In this document: positions 16,565-26,144 of the stretch, piece after piece
How the letters are laid out: each line of letters begins with the position of its first letter
Position numbering within the stretch: the first letter of the stretch is position 1
Origin: Massilia sp. Root133
GTDB lineage: Bacteria > Pseudomonadota > Gammaproteobacteria > Burkholderiales > Burkholderiaceae_D
Direction: 5' to 3'
Assembly: GCF_001426525.1 (NCBI RefSeq)
Contig: NZ_LMEW01000035.1
Span: 270,429 to 334,428, forward strand
DNA length: 64,000 nt
Translations under genes and position numbers: made by a program
The notes under the pieces: model-generated
Told to the model about the DNA's origin: nothing
Databases searched by the model: none
Seen by the model: only the letters and a program-made list of their open reading frames with translations

Positions 16565-18292
16565 ATGACTACACGCACCTTAATCGCTTATTTAATTGCA
16601 ACCATTGTTGGTCTTGCCCCTCACGCTAACGCTAGTGTCAGCGAGGCAGATGCCGCGTACAGGCGCGGCGACTTTGTTACTGCGCTTAGAGAGCTTGAAC
16701 CATTAGCCAAGCAGGGCGATTCAGCAGCACAGACTAAGCTCGGGCTTATGTACGCCGAAGGACAGGGCGTGCCGCAAGACTACAAAGAAGCGCTCAAGTG
16801 GTATCGACTGGCTGCCGACCAAGGGAACTCTTCGGCACAATACGATCTCGGGTTTATGTACGCCAACGGACAGGGTGTGCCGCAAGACTACAAAGAGGCG
16901 GTCAAGTGGTACCGACTGGCTGCCGACAACGGGGACACTGATGCTCAAAACAACTTGGGGATTATGTATGCCAAAGGACAGGGCGTGCCGCAAGACTACA
17001 AGCAGGCGGTCAAGTGGTACCGGCTAGCTGCCGACCACGGGAACTCTTCGGCACAGCTCAACCTCGGGTATATGCACGCCAAAGGACGGGGTGTCCCGCA
17101 AGACTACAAGGAGGCAGAAAAGTGGTTTCGACTAGCCGCCGATCAGGGGGACTCTTCGGCACAACATAACCTCGGGCTTATGTACGCTGAAGGACAGGGC
17201 GTGCCGCAAGACTACAAGGAAGCGGTCAAGTGGTTTCGGCTGGCTGCCGATCTGGGGGAATCTCATGCTCAAGGCAAACTCGGGTATATGTACGCCAAAG
17301 GACAGGGCGTTCAGGAAGACCACAAGGAAGCGGTCAAGTGGTTTCGGCTGGCTGCCGATCAAGGGGACGCTTATGCTCAAGACAGCCTCGGAGCTATGTA
17401 CGCCACAGGACAGGGTGTGCCACAAGATCACAAAGAAGCGGTGAAGTGGTACCGGCTGGCTGCAGACCAGGGTAGGACTTTGGCACAACTCCACCTCGGA
17501 TTTATGTACGACAAAGGACAGGGCGTGCCACAAGACGACAAGGAAGCGGTCAAGTGGTACCGACTGGCTGCCGACCAGGGGGATTCGGCGGCCCAATTTA
17601 ACCTCGGGAACATGTATGCCAAAGGACGAGGCGTGCCGCAAGATTACAAGGAAGCGGCCAAGTGGTACCGACTGGCTGCCGACCAAGTCGACGCCGATGC
17701 TCAAAACAACCTCGGGGTTATGTACGAGCAGGGACAGGGCGTGCCACAAGACCACAGGGAAGCGGCCAAGTGGTATCGGCTGGCTGCTGACCAGGGGAAC
17801 TTTGTGGCGCAAAAAAACCTCGGAGCTATGTATGATCGAGGGCTGGGCGTACCCCAGAGTCAGGTCATTGCATATGCTCTTTTGAATCTCGCTGCCGCGA
17901 ACGATCCCTCGAACAAGACTGACTCTGCAAATATCCGAACCGATTTAGCAAACCAGTTGACGCACAGTGAGCTTGAGCGAGGCCAGGATTTGACCAGAAA
18001 AATGCGCTCATTAGCCAGTGTCTCGAAAGTCCTGATTTGGTACATGAGCCAACACGCAAGCAACGAATCAAAAAAGGTTCTGCGGAACACTAGCATGCCC
18101 AGCACTGGATTTCACGGCGATCCCTACCCTGCACGTCCAGACAAAGTTCCGGGAGTGACGAGCTGCCGCACCAATTGCACGAATGCCTCTTGCTATCGCA
18201 CATACGACGACGGCCGGAAAGTGCACTTTTTCGCAAAGCAAAAATGGAACCCGTTTACTAACCAGTTTGAATTTGATTCTGGTACGTGCTGA
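16565..18292 (+). CDS. Secreted Sel1-repeat protein
   Basis: Starting from ATG 16565, the 575-residue protein has a signal peptide (TRTLIAYLIATIVGLAPHANA). Eleven Sel1-like repeats of 36 residues follow (consensus AQNNLGxMYAKGQGVPQDYKEAVKWYRLAAD, shown here as a pattern only). A Cys-containing C-terminal domain of about 110 residues ends DSGTC. Sel1 repeats are protein-interaction solenoids often found in secreted or periplasmic proteins. The repeats are nearly identical at DNA level (108-bp units over about 16700-17850), so copy number may vary by recombination. Specific partner unknown. Confidence 0.85.
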   Translation: MTTRTLIAYLIATIVGLAPHANASVSEADAAYRRGDFVTALRELEPLAKQGDSAAQTKLGLMYAEGQGVPQDYKEALKWYRLAADQGNSSAQYDLGFMYANGQGVPQDYKEAVKWYRLAADNGDTDAQNNLGIMYAKGQGVPQDYKQAVKWYRLAADHGNSSAQLNLGYMHAKGRGVPQDYKEAEKWFRLAADQGDSSAQHNLGLMYAEGQGVPQDYKEAVKWFRLAADLGESHAQGKLGYMYAKGQGVQEDHKEAVKWFRLAADQGDAYAQDSLGAMYATGQGVPQDHKEAVKWYRLAADQGRTLAQLHLGFMYDKGQGVPQDDKEAVKWYRLAADQGDSAAQFNLGNMYAKGRGVPQDYKEAAKWYRLAADQVDADAQNNLGVMYEQGQGVPQDHREAAKWYRLAADQGNFVAQKNLGAMYDRGLGVPQSQVIAYALLNLAAANDPSNKTDSANIRTDLANQLTHSELERGQDLTRKMRSLASVSKVLIWYMSQHASNESKKVLRNTSMPSTGFHGDPYPARPDKVPGVTSCRTNCTNASCYRTYDDGRKVHFFAKQKWNPFTNQFEFDSGTC

Positions 18293-18473
18293 CTTCCAAA
18301 GGCTCGTAGCCCGCTCGAGGCTCGCTGATTTCGCTTGCCAACATCGATTTACTGAAGCTGTACCGGAACGATGTTAAGCGCACAACATACACGGCGAATA
18401 CGCAGATCAAGGTGCATGGCTTTCAAGCAGACTAATCTTGCCGGGCCTTTTAACGGAACATTAAGGAGCAACC

Positions 18474-19130
18474 GTGCATCTCACCAGGATCATACTTGGC
18501 ATCATCATTACTGCAAGCATCGGTAGCTGTGGCAAACGTGAAGCGTTCCCTCCCGCCGCAAGCAAACCCGCCGTGCCGGTACAGGCACAGGCAAGCGCAG
18601 CGCCGGCCGCGTTCGAGGCATCGACGCAATCTCCCGTTACGGCCAATGCGCAGCCTTACAACGCCTCGCCTTTGGGCCTGGAGATCGGCGTTGCCAACAT
18701 AGCTGGCGTCAAGGCTGCGCTGGGCACGCAAACGCGACTCGAAGCACGTGGAGAGAGCAGGTACAGCGGCGGGCCGATGCTGTGGTCAAACGGCGATGGA
18801 CTGGGCGTCGAGGGCTTGACAGACGCGCTGTTCCTCTTCGACAAAGATGGCGTGCTCGCCGGCGTAGTGATGACGGTACCGAAGAATCCGGTCGGCATGC
18901 TCAGCAAGCTATCAAGTAAGTACGTTACTGTTAGCAATAAGGTCGACAGCTTCATGGGCTACGGTTATGCGCGTCTGCAAAAAGGCGATTCGGTCGTGGA
19001 GATCGATTCCCCGCACTTGTCCTTCACGATGGAAGTCCGCTACCTGAGTAAAAAGCTGTTTGCAGACTTCGCCCGTATGATCGCCGAAGAGGAAGCCAAG
19101 AAGCAACAGGAACAAACCGACAAGCTCTGA
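18474..19130 (+). CDS. Putative lipoprotein of unknown function
   Basis: A GTG start at 18474 follows a strong AAGGAG site. The 218-residue product has a short hydrophobic leader ending ASIGSCG, a plausible lipobox with Cys19. Then comes an Ala/Pro-rich linker (residues 25-60) and a globular domain. The C-terminus is charged (EEEAKKQQEQTDKL). I do not recognise the domain. It stands alone between the Sel1 gene and the convergent T6SS module. Confidence 0.65.
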   Translation: MHLTRIILGIIITASIGSCGKREAFPPAASKPAVPVQAQASAAPAAFEASTQSPVTANAQPYNASPLGLEIGVANIAGVKAALGTQTRLEARGESRYSGGPMLWSNGDGLGVEGLTDALFLFDKDGVLAGVVMTVPKNPVGMLSKLSSKYVTVSNKVDSFMGYGYARLQKGDSVVEIDSPHLSFTMEVRYLSKKLFADFARMIAEEEAKKQQEQTDKL

Positions 19131-19187
19131 GCCGCATCCGCCGCCCCAAGGTGCAATTAATTGCCACTGCGCGGTCGGTCGAGACCG

Positions 19188-19448
19188 TCATATCGAGGAA
19201 ATCAACTTTGCACCGCAAGCCGTAAGGTCGTTGTCATACGCATACGGCCGGCCCATGTGTTTGGCGCCGGCACCGTCGGGCTTGATAGGAAACTTCCCTT
19301 TGCACTTGGGGCAGAAGGTGAGATCGTCGGCAAGCGCCGCTTCGGTACCCATTACGACAGTGCCGGATGAAACAGAAATAACTTGGCCACCGTGGTCCGT
19401 CTTGTCATTCAATCGAATTACGCCGCGCCCCTCATGCTTCATGTTCAA
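19188..19448 (-). CDS. PAAR-domain protein, T6SS spike tip
   Basis: The 86-residue protein is a single PAAR domain. It has the early GVIRLNDKTDHGGQV strand, SGTVVMGTEAALADD, and the closing Cys/His set (FCPKCKGKFPI, the KHMG His and TACG). PAAR proteins sharpen the VgrG spike of the type VI secretion system and can carry effectors. It is the last gene of the minus-strand module vgrG, pld effector, immunity candidate, paar. Confidence 0.85.
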   Translation of the reverse strand: MNMKHEGRGVIRLNDKTDHGGQVISVSSGTVVMGTEAALADDLTFCPKCKGKFPIKPDGAGAKHMGRPYAYDNDLTACGAKLISSI

Positions 19449-19544
19449 TCACCTCCCGATGCTAATTGATGTCCGGCCCGTCACGTGCGCTGCCCAAGGC
19501 AACAGAGTGGCGCGAGCGCGGCCTTTCGACATGGCCAGCGTGTG

Positions 19545-21164
19545 TCATTTCTCAGTCGGCTTATTCGCCTCCAGCAGGTGCCATTTCAGCTCGACACTGT
19601 CCAGCGGTAGCATCCAGTCGCGCTTGGGGTCCGGGAAGGATTGTCCTGCGGTTAGCCAGCGCTGCCGCCACGCTTGATTGACTTCCTGTTCCAGCGGATG
19701 GCCTGGCGCAAGCCATGGCTGCCAAGTTCCCGTGATCGGACACACTTTGTTCCCGGTGCATTCCACGGGCGGAGCTAACCGCGGAACTTGCCGGGACAAC
19801 CTCAGTGCCGTGCGCGGCGCGACCATGCCGCCATTGTTGTGGACGGTAAGCACGCGCTGCCAGACAATCCCGGCAATGGCCCCCTTTCCCGTGCGGCTCG
19901 GGTAGCGCGGCTGTTCGAATGCCTCGCCCCTGCTGTAGAGGCCAGGTGGAATTGTGGCCAGGAAGGCGCTTACCTCGGCGGATTCCTTTGGCGCTGTCGG
20001 TTGCCAGTAGCTGGCGAAAGGCGCCTGGAGCGCATCCGTCGTTTCCGCTACAGGCCGGAAGGCATAGGCGCTGTCGAGGAAGTAGCGTCCCTTCCTGAGC
20101 GAGGCTTCGGTCGGTGCCGGTGCCTCCGTCGCGGGCACGACGGCCATGGCTGCCGCGAGCAAGCTTTCCCGGGTGCCGTCCCAAGGCGGTAGTGGTGCCG
20201 GCGGCAGGGGCAGAATCTTGTCGAGGTTCGGGAAGCGACGGTCGGGGTTGAAGCCGAGTGCGTCACCAAGCATGTTGTAACGCTGGGCGCGTGCCTTGTC
20301 GATGAACGGCACGAACATGTCTTCTAGACTGCTCGGATCGCCGAACTCGATGGCCAATCTGTTTGCGCAGTACTCGCAGCCACCCCGCACGCCTTCGTGC
20401 AGGGCCCGCATTACGCGGTCGCGGGTTGCTCGGGTTTCCCTGCCGATTTCGGTTCCGTCGGGCGCCCTGGGTACTTCGTACATGGGCTTCATTTCGACGG
20501 CGGCCGGGCCGTAACCCTGGGCCAGCGCGCATTCAAGCATCTTGATCGCAATCGGGATATTGCCCCAGTAGCCCGGCTTTAGGTTGTCCGCACCCGCGTC
20601 CATCTTCTCGCCGAGGAAGGCCATCGCCTGCGGGTTGCCCATGGCGGCGGCCTTTTGGAAAAAGGCGTAGGCCCGGTCGGGATTGCCATTTACGCCCGTG
20701 GCGTTGAGGTAATAGGTGCCCATCCTGTCGTAGGCGGCCGGCACGCCCAGTTCCATGGCTTCGGACACCAAGGCCACCGCTTCGGTTTCGCCATGCGGCG
20801 GATCGTGCTTTTCCACGTACAGGCTGGCCAGGTTCAGCATTGCCTTCCAGTGATGCCGTTCGGCGGCCTGGCGGGTCAGCTGGACGACCTTCTTGTAATC
20901 CACATCGTCGACGTAGACAAAACCATCTTCCATCGCGCGCGCCTCGAGGAACCAGTCCTCGGCCTGGGCGTCGATCGGCGGTACCTTGCTCGCCTCCGTC
21001 TGGCATTCGAACGAGGCGATGTGCGGGTCGAACGGCGGCAGGGGTTGCATGTGGGGGGGAACCTTGGTCTTGTCCATGTTGCAGGCCACCAGGAAAGTGA
21101 GAGTCATCAGTAAGGTTGCCAAGTTGCGGCAACGCCGTGGAGGGAAATCGGCAAGGGTACGCAT
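19545..21164 (-). CDS. Sel1-type lipoprotein, probable immunity to the PLD effector
   Basis: The 539-residue protein has a lipoprotein signal peptide (LATLLMTLTFLVACN, lipobox Cys28). Sel1-like helical repeats occupy about residues 75-200. The C-terminal half looks like the DUF6396-type domain that I recall next to VgrG and lipase effectors. It begins three bases past the stop of the phospholipase gene. Placement and periplasmic export fit the job of protecting the producer from a periplasm-acting lipase. Immunity is an inference from context. Confidence 0.7.
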   Translation of the reverse strand: MRTLADFPPRRCRNLATLLMTLTFLVACNMDKTKVPPHMQPLPPFDPHIASFECQTEASKVPPIDAQAEDWFLEARAMEDGFVYVDDVDYKKVVQLTRQAAERHHWKAMLNLASLYVEKHDPPHGETEAVALVSEAMELGVPAAYDRMGTYYLNATGVNGNPDRAYAFFQKAAAMGNPQAMAFLGEKMDAGADNLKPGYWGNIPIAIKMLECALAQGYGPAAVEMKPMYEVPRAPDGTEIGRETRATRDRVMRALHEGVRGGCEYCANRLAIEFGDPSSLEDMFVPFIDKARAQRYNMLGDALGFNPDRRFPNLDKILPLPPAPLPPWDGTRESLLAAAMAVVPATEAPAPTEASLRKGRYFLDSAYAFRPVAETTDALQAPFASYWQPTAPKESAEVSAFLATIPPGLYSRGEAFEQPRYPSRTGKGAIAGIVWQRVLTVHNNGGMVAPRTALRLSRQVPRLAPPVECTGNKVCPITGTWQPWLAPGHPLEQEVNQAWRQRWLTAGQSFPDPKRDWMLPLDSVELKWHLLEANKPTEK

Positions 21165-21167
21165 GGT

Positions 21168-23207
21168 TCAACCGTAGCGTGTGGTCGAGCTTCGGCCATC
21201 GTCCAGCGGAACGATGAAGCCATCCATCTGCTTCTTCTTCGGGTCGGTTGACCGCGCCTTTTGTTTATCCTTGTTTTCGTTCATCAGGGTTACCCAATGA
21301 TTAAAGGTTTGTGCGATTTCCTGTGGCGTAGCATTTCCGCCGTCATATTTTGTGTACGGAGGCTGCTGTGACTGCGTGAGCTGCGACCAGATCCGTCTTC
21401 GCAGGGCAGTCGCATGACGCAGGTCGTTCGTGGCCAAGTTGATCTCGCTGTCCACAGCCATGCTGCGCTGATTCAGGTTCGCGCTGCCAAGCGTGAAAAA
21501 ACCGTCGTCGACCAGCAGCAACTTGGAATGGATATAGATTTCGCGGTAGCGCCACTGGCGGCACGCCTGGTTGAATTCGCATGCGTTGAGCACGGCGACG
21601 CATACGCGTAAGCCAAATGTTTTTTCGAGGATTAGTTTGGAAGGCTTGTCGATCTTGTTTGCCGCCACAACGACATCGGAAAGCGCTTGCGTCGCGCTCG
21701 TACTTGCCCGCCTGTCTGCCGCATCCTCGAAAAGCGCCTGCTTTGGCTGCGCATTGGCCTGTTCGATCATCTTGACCTGGCCGGTCATACCGCCCTGCTG
21801 GCCCAGCGTCGCCAAGGTGTCGTAGGTGCGGGGTATCATCTCCGCCATTTCAGGTGCCGGAATAACGACAAAGACGTGCATGATCGGCAAGTCCTCGGTG
21901 CCCTTGCCGATCTTCGCGCAGCTGCGCTTCCACCCTGCGATCACGTTTTTTCGGATCGCCAGCAAGTGCTCGGCCCAGTCCTGGTATTGGAAATACTGGT
22001 TTTCCATGTACAGGTAGCCCGTGCCCCCGGCGGCCACGCGGGTCGCGTTGAAGTAGATGTCCTTGATCGTGAAGTCCTTTTCCTCGGGCTGGGTCCTGAC
22101 GATCTGCACCGTCGAATCGCCGCTTGCGGCTTTGCGCAGCAGGGCGGACGGCGGCTTGTCGCACATATATTGGCTGGCCTTCATATCGCCACCCGCGCGC
22201 GCCCAGGCCCGCTCGAAATTCTCATGGATCGGTATCAGTGCCCGGCCGCCTTCGATGCGGCAAGCGTAGTCACGGTAGGGCTTCAAGGTCTCGAAGTCGA
22301 AATTGCCGTCGACGCCCTGCGCATGCTCCTTCTTCGTCTTGGCGGCGCCTTGTTCTCGCAACGGATTCTCGACGCCATGTTCGGGGGTGTCCCAGTAGTC
22401 GGTAAGGGAGTTCAGGCCCATGACGTAAGCGACCGCTTTCTTGCCGTCGTCATAGGCGAAGTCGATCAGAATCGGCTTTTGATGATGAGTCCCGGCACCT
22501 ACCTCCAACCCGTACTCGGCGCCATCAGGCTTTCTCGTCTCTTGGCCAAGCGATTTTGCGATGCTGCCGACATCGCCGTCACGCGTGCGAATGGTGATGC
22601 CCTGCAGCCGGCCGGCAAATGCCGCTTTGTACCAGCTGCAGCAATACTCCTCCCTGGCCATGGCCGCGAGCTTGTCGCCTGAAAGGTTCCATTCCTTCTT
22701 GTGGCGGTTATTCCGCGCATGCTCTTGTATCTGTTGCAGGCTGCGCTTGGAATCGATTTGCTGGACTTCCACGTCGCTATCATGGATGCGCCAGGGACTC
22801 GTTCCATGCGTGTGCCCCGGCATATGCTTCTGTTTTTTGCCGCCGAGATAGCTGTACCAGACCAACAGCCGGACCTGCACGCCCCGCCTTCCAGCAGCAA
22901 TCAGGAGGTCGCCATAAGTCTCGGCCCGCGGCCAGTTGTATCCATTGCGTACCAGTTCCATTCCGGGATCGAATCCCCAGCACACCAGGTCGATACTGCC
23001 TTTCGCTTCCTGGATGTCCTTGGCGATGGCGGCGAAGCCCTCCTTGCCACAGAAATGAAGGCTGAGCTTGTTATTGTGCGTAATGGGATGGGTGGCGTTC
23101 CCCTTCGTGTTCTTGTTCTCCGCAAACCACTGGACGGTGCTTGTCGCATTGCAACTGACTTCGTCGATGTGAACCGTTTCCGTTCGCAGATAGTTTTCAG
23201 AGCCCAT
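21168..23207 (-). CDS. Phospholipase D-family T6SS effector (Tle5-like)
   Basis: The 679-residue protein carries two HKD motifs of the phospholipase D superfamily. The first is HHQKPILID in the middle. The second is IHSKLLLVDDGFFTLGSAN near the C-terminus. No signal peptide is present, as expected for an effector loaded on VgrG. Tle5-type effectors hydrolyse membrane phospholipids of rival cells. The gene follows vgrG by 28 bases and precedes its probable immunity gene by three bases. Confidence 0.87.
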   Translation of the reverse strand: MGSENYLRTETVHIDEVSCNATSTVQWFAENKNTKGNATHPITHNNKLSLHFCGKEGFAAIAKDIQEAKGSIDLVCWGFDPGMELVRNGYNWPRAETYGDLLIAAGRRGVQVRLLVWYSYLGGKKQKHMPGHTHGTSPWRIHDSDVEVQQIDSKRSLQQIQEHARNNRHKKEWNLSGDKLAAMAREEYCCSWYKAAFAGRLQGITIRTRDGDVGSIAKSLGQETRKPDGAEYGLEVGAGTHHQKPILIDFAYDDGKKAVAYVMGLNSLTDYWDTPEHGVENPLREQGAAKTKKEHAQGVDGNFDFETLKPYRDYACRIEGGRALIPIHENFERAWARAGGDMKASQYMCDKPPSALLRKAASGDSTVQIVRTQPEEKDFTIKDIYFNATRVAAGGTGYLYMENQYFQYQDWAEHLLAIRKNVIAGWKRSCAKIGKGTEDLPIMHVFVVIPAPEMAEMIPRTYDTLATLGQQGGMTGQVKMIEQANAQPKQALFEDAADRRASTSATQALSDVVVAANKIDKPSKLILEKTFGLRVCVAVLNACEFNQACRQWRYREIYIHSKLLLVDDGFFTLGSANLNQRSMAVDSEINLATNDLRHATALRRRIWSQLTQSQQPPYTKYDGGNATPQEIAQTFNHWVTLMNENKDKQKARSTDPKKKQMDGFIVPLDDGRSSTTRYG

Positions 23208-23235
23208 GAGATCCCCTGTTCAGTTCGCTGCCAAT

Positions 23236-25989
23236 TCAGGAATGTGTGCGTCCGTCTGTCGACCCATCGAGCGAACGCGCTCCCTGGTTCGACAGCATCT
23301 GCTCACTGTGCAAGGCTTTGTCTTTGGGATCGAACTTCTCCCAAGCTTTAAGATCGAATTTTTCGCCGTTCGCCAGCTCGACCGTGTAGCCCGGCGTCCC
23401 GCCCTTATGCTCGATGGCGATACGTCCCAGACCGTCGGTGATGCCTTCGTCGACCTGACTGCCGTTCTTGTAGAGGGTGTAAGGAACGTTCGCAAACGGG
23501 CGTCCGCTTTCGGGATGGGTCTGCAGCATGAAGAGTAGCTGCTTCGGATCTGCCGGCGTCTTCGGTTCCGCAATGGTGACCTTGTGCTCAGTCGACGGTT
23601 GCGGCCGATTCTGGGGCGCGAGGGTCTCGAGGTTGCCGTGGAATAGCGCCGGCTTGGGCGCGAAGACCTGCATGCGGTCGGTGATTTCGACCATACACTC
23701 GGGGCCATGCAGCCGCACCCCTTTTTTCCCTTTCAGGTCGATCCAATCTGTTTGGCTGATCAGGGACAGGACCTTGTTGGCAATGACCTGGATGTCGTCG
23801 TCATGCGCCTGCACGGTGATCTTGCCGGCCGCAGCAACCAGCTTCATGCCCGCCTTGTGGACGAACAGGCGGAACGTTTGCTTGATGCTTGCGAATAGGC
23901 TGTCGCCTGTTGCGATCGAGACGCTGCGTCCAGCCGTCAGCGCCGTGTGCTCGGCGCTGGCGATATGGGTCGATTGTGCCGAGGTCGTCTCGATTCCGGC
24001 CGGGCTGGCCAGGACGAGGTGGGGTTCGGAAAGCTCGGGGAATTTTCCACCGGTGCCGCGTACCGCGTCGTTTTGCGCCTTCAGTGCATCGGCGACATCG
24101 TGCTGCTGTCCGCTTTCCTGCGCCAAACCTTGCAGTGCGGCCGTCGCCTTGTCATCGTGCAGCTTGTGCGCCGCATCCAGCCGGCTTGCCGTTTCGCCCA
24201 TGTCCTTGATCGGCCCGCGCCCGGCTTGCCGCGCTTCGGTCGTGATCAACAGTCCCTTGGCTGCGCGAGCCACGCCATGCCCGTCGGTGCGCAGTTCCCA
24301 ACCTTCCCCGCGCGCGTCCTTGCGGCCCGCGTTGTCCTCGATGCGCGTGATGTGGCCGAGCGACAGTTGACTGCACTGATGATCGCTTTTCAGTTGTGCC
24401 TGGATTTTATCTTGCGTGTCGTCGAGCACGAGGTGATTGCCGCGCGCCCCGCCGCCCAGTTCCCGGCTGCGCAGGCCGGCGAGCGACTGCTGCTCCGGCA
24501 AGGACCACGGCGGCATATGGGTTTGGTTGTAGAGCGCGCCGAGTATGAGGGGATGGTCGATATTACCGTTGGCGTACACAACGGCCACTTCTTCGCCAAC
24601 GCGGGGCAGCCGAATCTGTCCGAACTGGTTGCCGGCCGCCGGCGTCATCACCCGAATCCACGGCGAGCTGCGTTCGTTGTAATCGCCCAGCCGGTCCCAG
24701 TGAAACTGCAACTTGACGCGCCCGTAGCCGTCCGTGTGGATGTCGGCACCGTCCGGGCCGACGACGATGGCCGTGTGCAGTCCCGTGTAGGTAGACGGCT
24801 CGCTGTTGTAGTTGCGGCCGGGACGCCAGCGGATGTCCTGGCGGATGCACGTGAAGCGATTTGCGTAGCGCGAGGGTGCGCCCGCACCGGCCTGGTAATT
24901 ATTCGATACCTCATGATCGGCAGACAGGATCAGGTAATAACGATCTCCAATGCCTCGGCGCGGCTCGGGGTCGTACTCGCGCAAGCGCGGCTCGGTGCTG
25001 AAGTGGCCGCCGAGCTTGAACCTGCGACCGGGCAGCACGAAGCGTTCGTTGCCCTTCGCTTCGAAATACTGTCTGTCCTTGTCCGCTTCCTCCATGCGCC
25101 GCGCCGCCAGCTGTTCGCCGTCGGTGTTCAAGCGAAAGCCATAGGAGCCAGTGTCCTCGTAGACCTCGTAAGAGAAAATGTCCCCTTGCTGGTTGAGGGA
25201 AGCGACTTCAGCGCGTTGCGCGCGAGGGTTTTTGTAGTCGAAAGTCGCCAGCGTGGTCTGTCCTGAGCCCAGGCGCCGGATTGCCGTCCACTCGTGAATG
25301 CCATCGTCTTCGCGCGAGCCGCTCTTGTCATGGAACGAGATCACGTACGCTTCCTCGTCGATGGGCGCGGCCAGGAAGCTGTTGTCCGAAATCATGAGCT
25401 GGTGGCCGTCGAACCTGTGCTCGTACCAGTAGTACAGGCCGAGCGCTTCCCAGCGCCGGTGCAGGTGGTTGTAGTCGGTCTCGTTGTACTGGTTGGCGAC
25501 GGTCAGCTTCGACTCGTCGATCGGGTACAGTTGCCAGTCGGCCTGACGGTAGTGCCGCAGGGTTTCCTCGGTGATCTCCCGCACGTTTTTATTATGGAAC
25601 GAAACGCAGTTCTTGCGCAGGCGTGTGAATGCGAGCCAGGGTTCGAGCACCATCCGGTAAAAGGCGAAGCCGCCATCGCTGCGCAGGAGGCGGAATTCGG
25701 TGATGTAGCCGTTGAAGTAGCGTAGTGACCCGTCTTCCCGGACCAGGGAGATCGTCACCATCCGGCCCATCAGCATTTTCAGCGGGATGCGCGCGTCATC
25801 CGACAGCACTTCGACATCGAAGCGGAAGCTTCGTGAAACTTCCTCGTGAGCGACGAACTTGTTCGGCAGCAGGATCGCGGGCGGCCCATCCTTCAATGGA
25901 AAATCGAGCCGCATGAGCCGGTTGTGCTGGGATACACCGCTGAACGCCGACCGCGCGGCACTCGCCGCGATTTCCTGGCTTTCGCCCAT
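23236..25989 (-). CDS. vgrG: VgrG, T6SS spike protein with C-terminal extension
   Basis: The 917-residue protein has the gp27/gp5-like VgrG core (for example FRFDVEVLSDD near residue 35, GRVKLQFHWDRLGDYNE near 430). A DUF2345-like beta helix follows around residues 650-770. Beyond it a transthyretin-like extension (PFANVPYTLYKNGSQVDEG) probably docks the phospholipase effector. No other T6SS structural genes are in the window, so this is an orphan vgrG module relying on a host secretion apparatus. Confidence 0.93.
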   Translation of the reverse strand: MGESQEIAASAARSAFSGVSQHNRLMRLDFPLKDGPPAILLPNKFVAHEEVSRSFRFDVEVLSDDARIPLKMLMGRMVTISLVREDGSLRYFNGYITEFRLLRSDGGFAFYRMVLEPWLAFTRLRKNCVSFHNKNVREITEETLRHYRQADWQLYPIDESKLTVANQYNETDYNHLHRRWEALGLYYWYEHRFDGHQLMISDNSFLAAPIDEEAYVISFHDKSGSREDDGIHEWTAIRRLGSGQTTLATFDYKNPRAQRAEVASLNQQGDIFSYEVYEDTGSYGFRLNTDGEQLAARRMEEADKDRQYFEAKGNERFVLPGRRFKLGGHFSTEPRLREYDPEPRRGIGDRYYLILSADHEVSNNYQAGAGAPSRYANRFTCIRQDIRWRPGRNYNSEPSTYTGLHTAIVVGPDGADIHTDGYGRVKLQFHWDRLGDYNERSSPWIRVMTPAAGNQFGQIRLPRVGEEVAVVYANGNIDHPLILGALYNQTHMPPWSLPEQQSLAGLRSRELGGGARGNHLVLDDTQDKIQAQLKSDHQCSQLSLGHITRIEDNAGRKDARGEGWELRTDGHGVARAAKGLLITTEARQAGRGPIKDMGETASRLDAAHKLHDDKATAALQGLAQESGQQHDVADALKAQNDAVRGTGGKFPELSEPHLVLASPAGIETTSAQSTHIASAEHTALTAGRSVSIATGDSLFASIKQTFRLFVHKAGMKLVAAAGKITVQAHDDDIQVIANKVLSLISQTDWIDLKGKKGVRLHGPECMVEITDRMQVFAPKPALFHGNLETLAPQNRPQPSTEHKVTIAEPKTPADPKQLLFMLQTHPESGRPFANVPYTLYKNGSQVDEGITDGLGRIAIEHKGGTPGYTVELANGEKFDLKAWEKFDPKDKALHSEQMLSNQGARSLDGSTDGRTHS

Positions 25990-26144
25990 TGATTGCCTCC
26001 CGTTGCCCGTGGCCTTGATCGAAGTGAAAAATGTTCAACGAACACGTTACCCGGAGGCTGCCAGAAGTAACTTAATCGGTATCAACACGTTTCCCTGCGT
26101 CATATCTAAAGTCTTCCTGACAGTTTTCCTGGAGGAGACGGGCA

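Noticed and set aside
16700-17850. Regular repeats that could suggest a CRISPR array
   Set aside because: They are 108-bp tandem coding repeats in frame with Sel1 motifs, without unique spacers.
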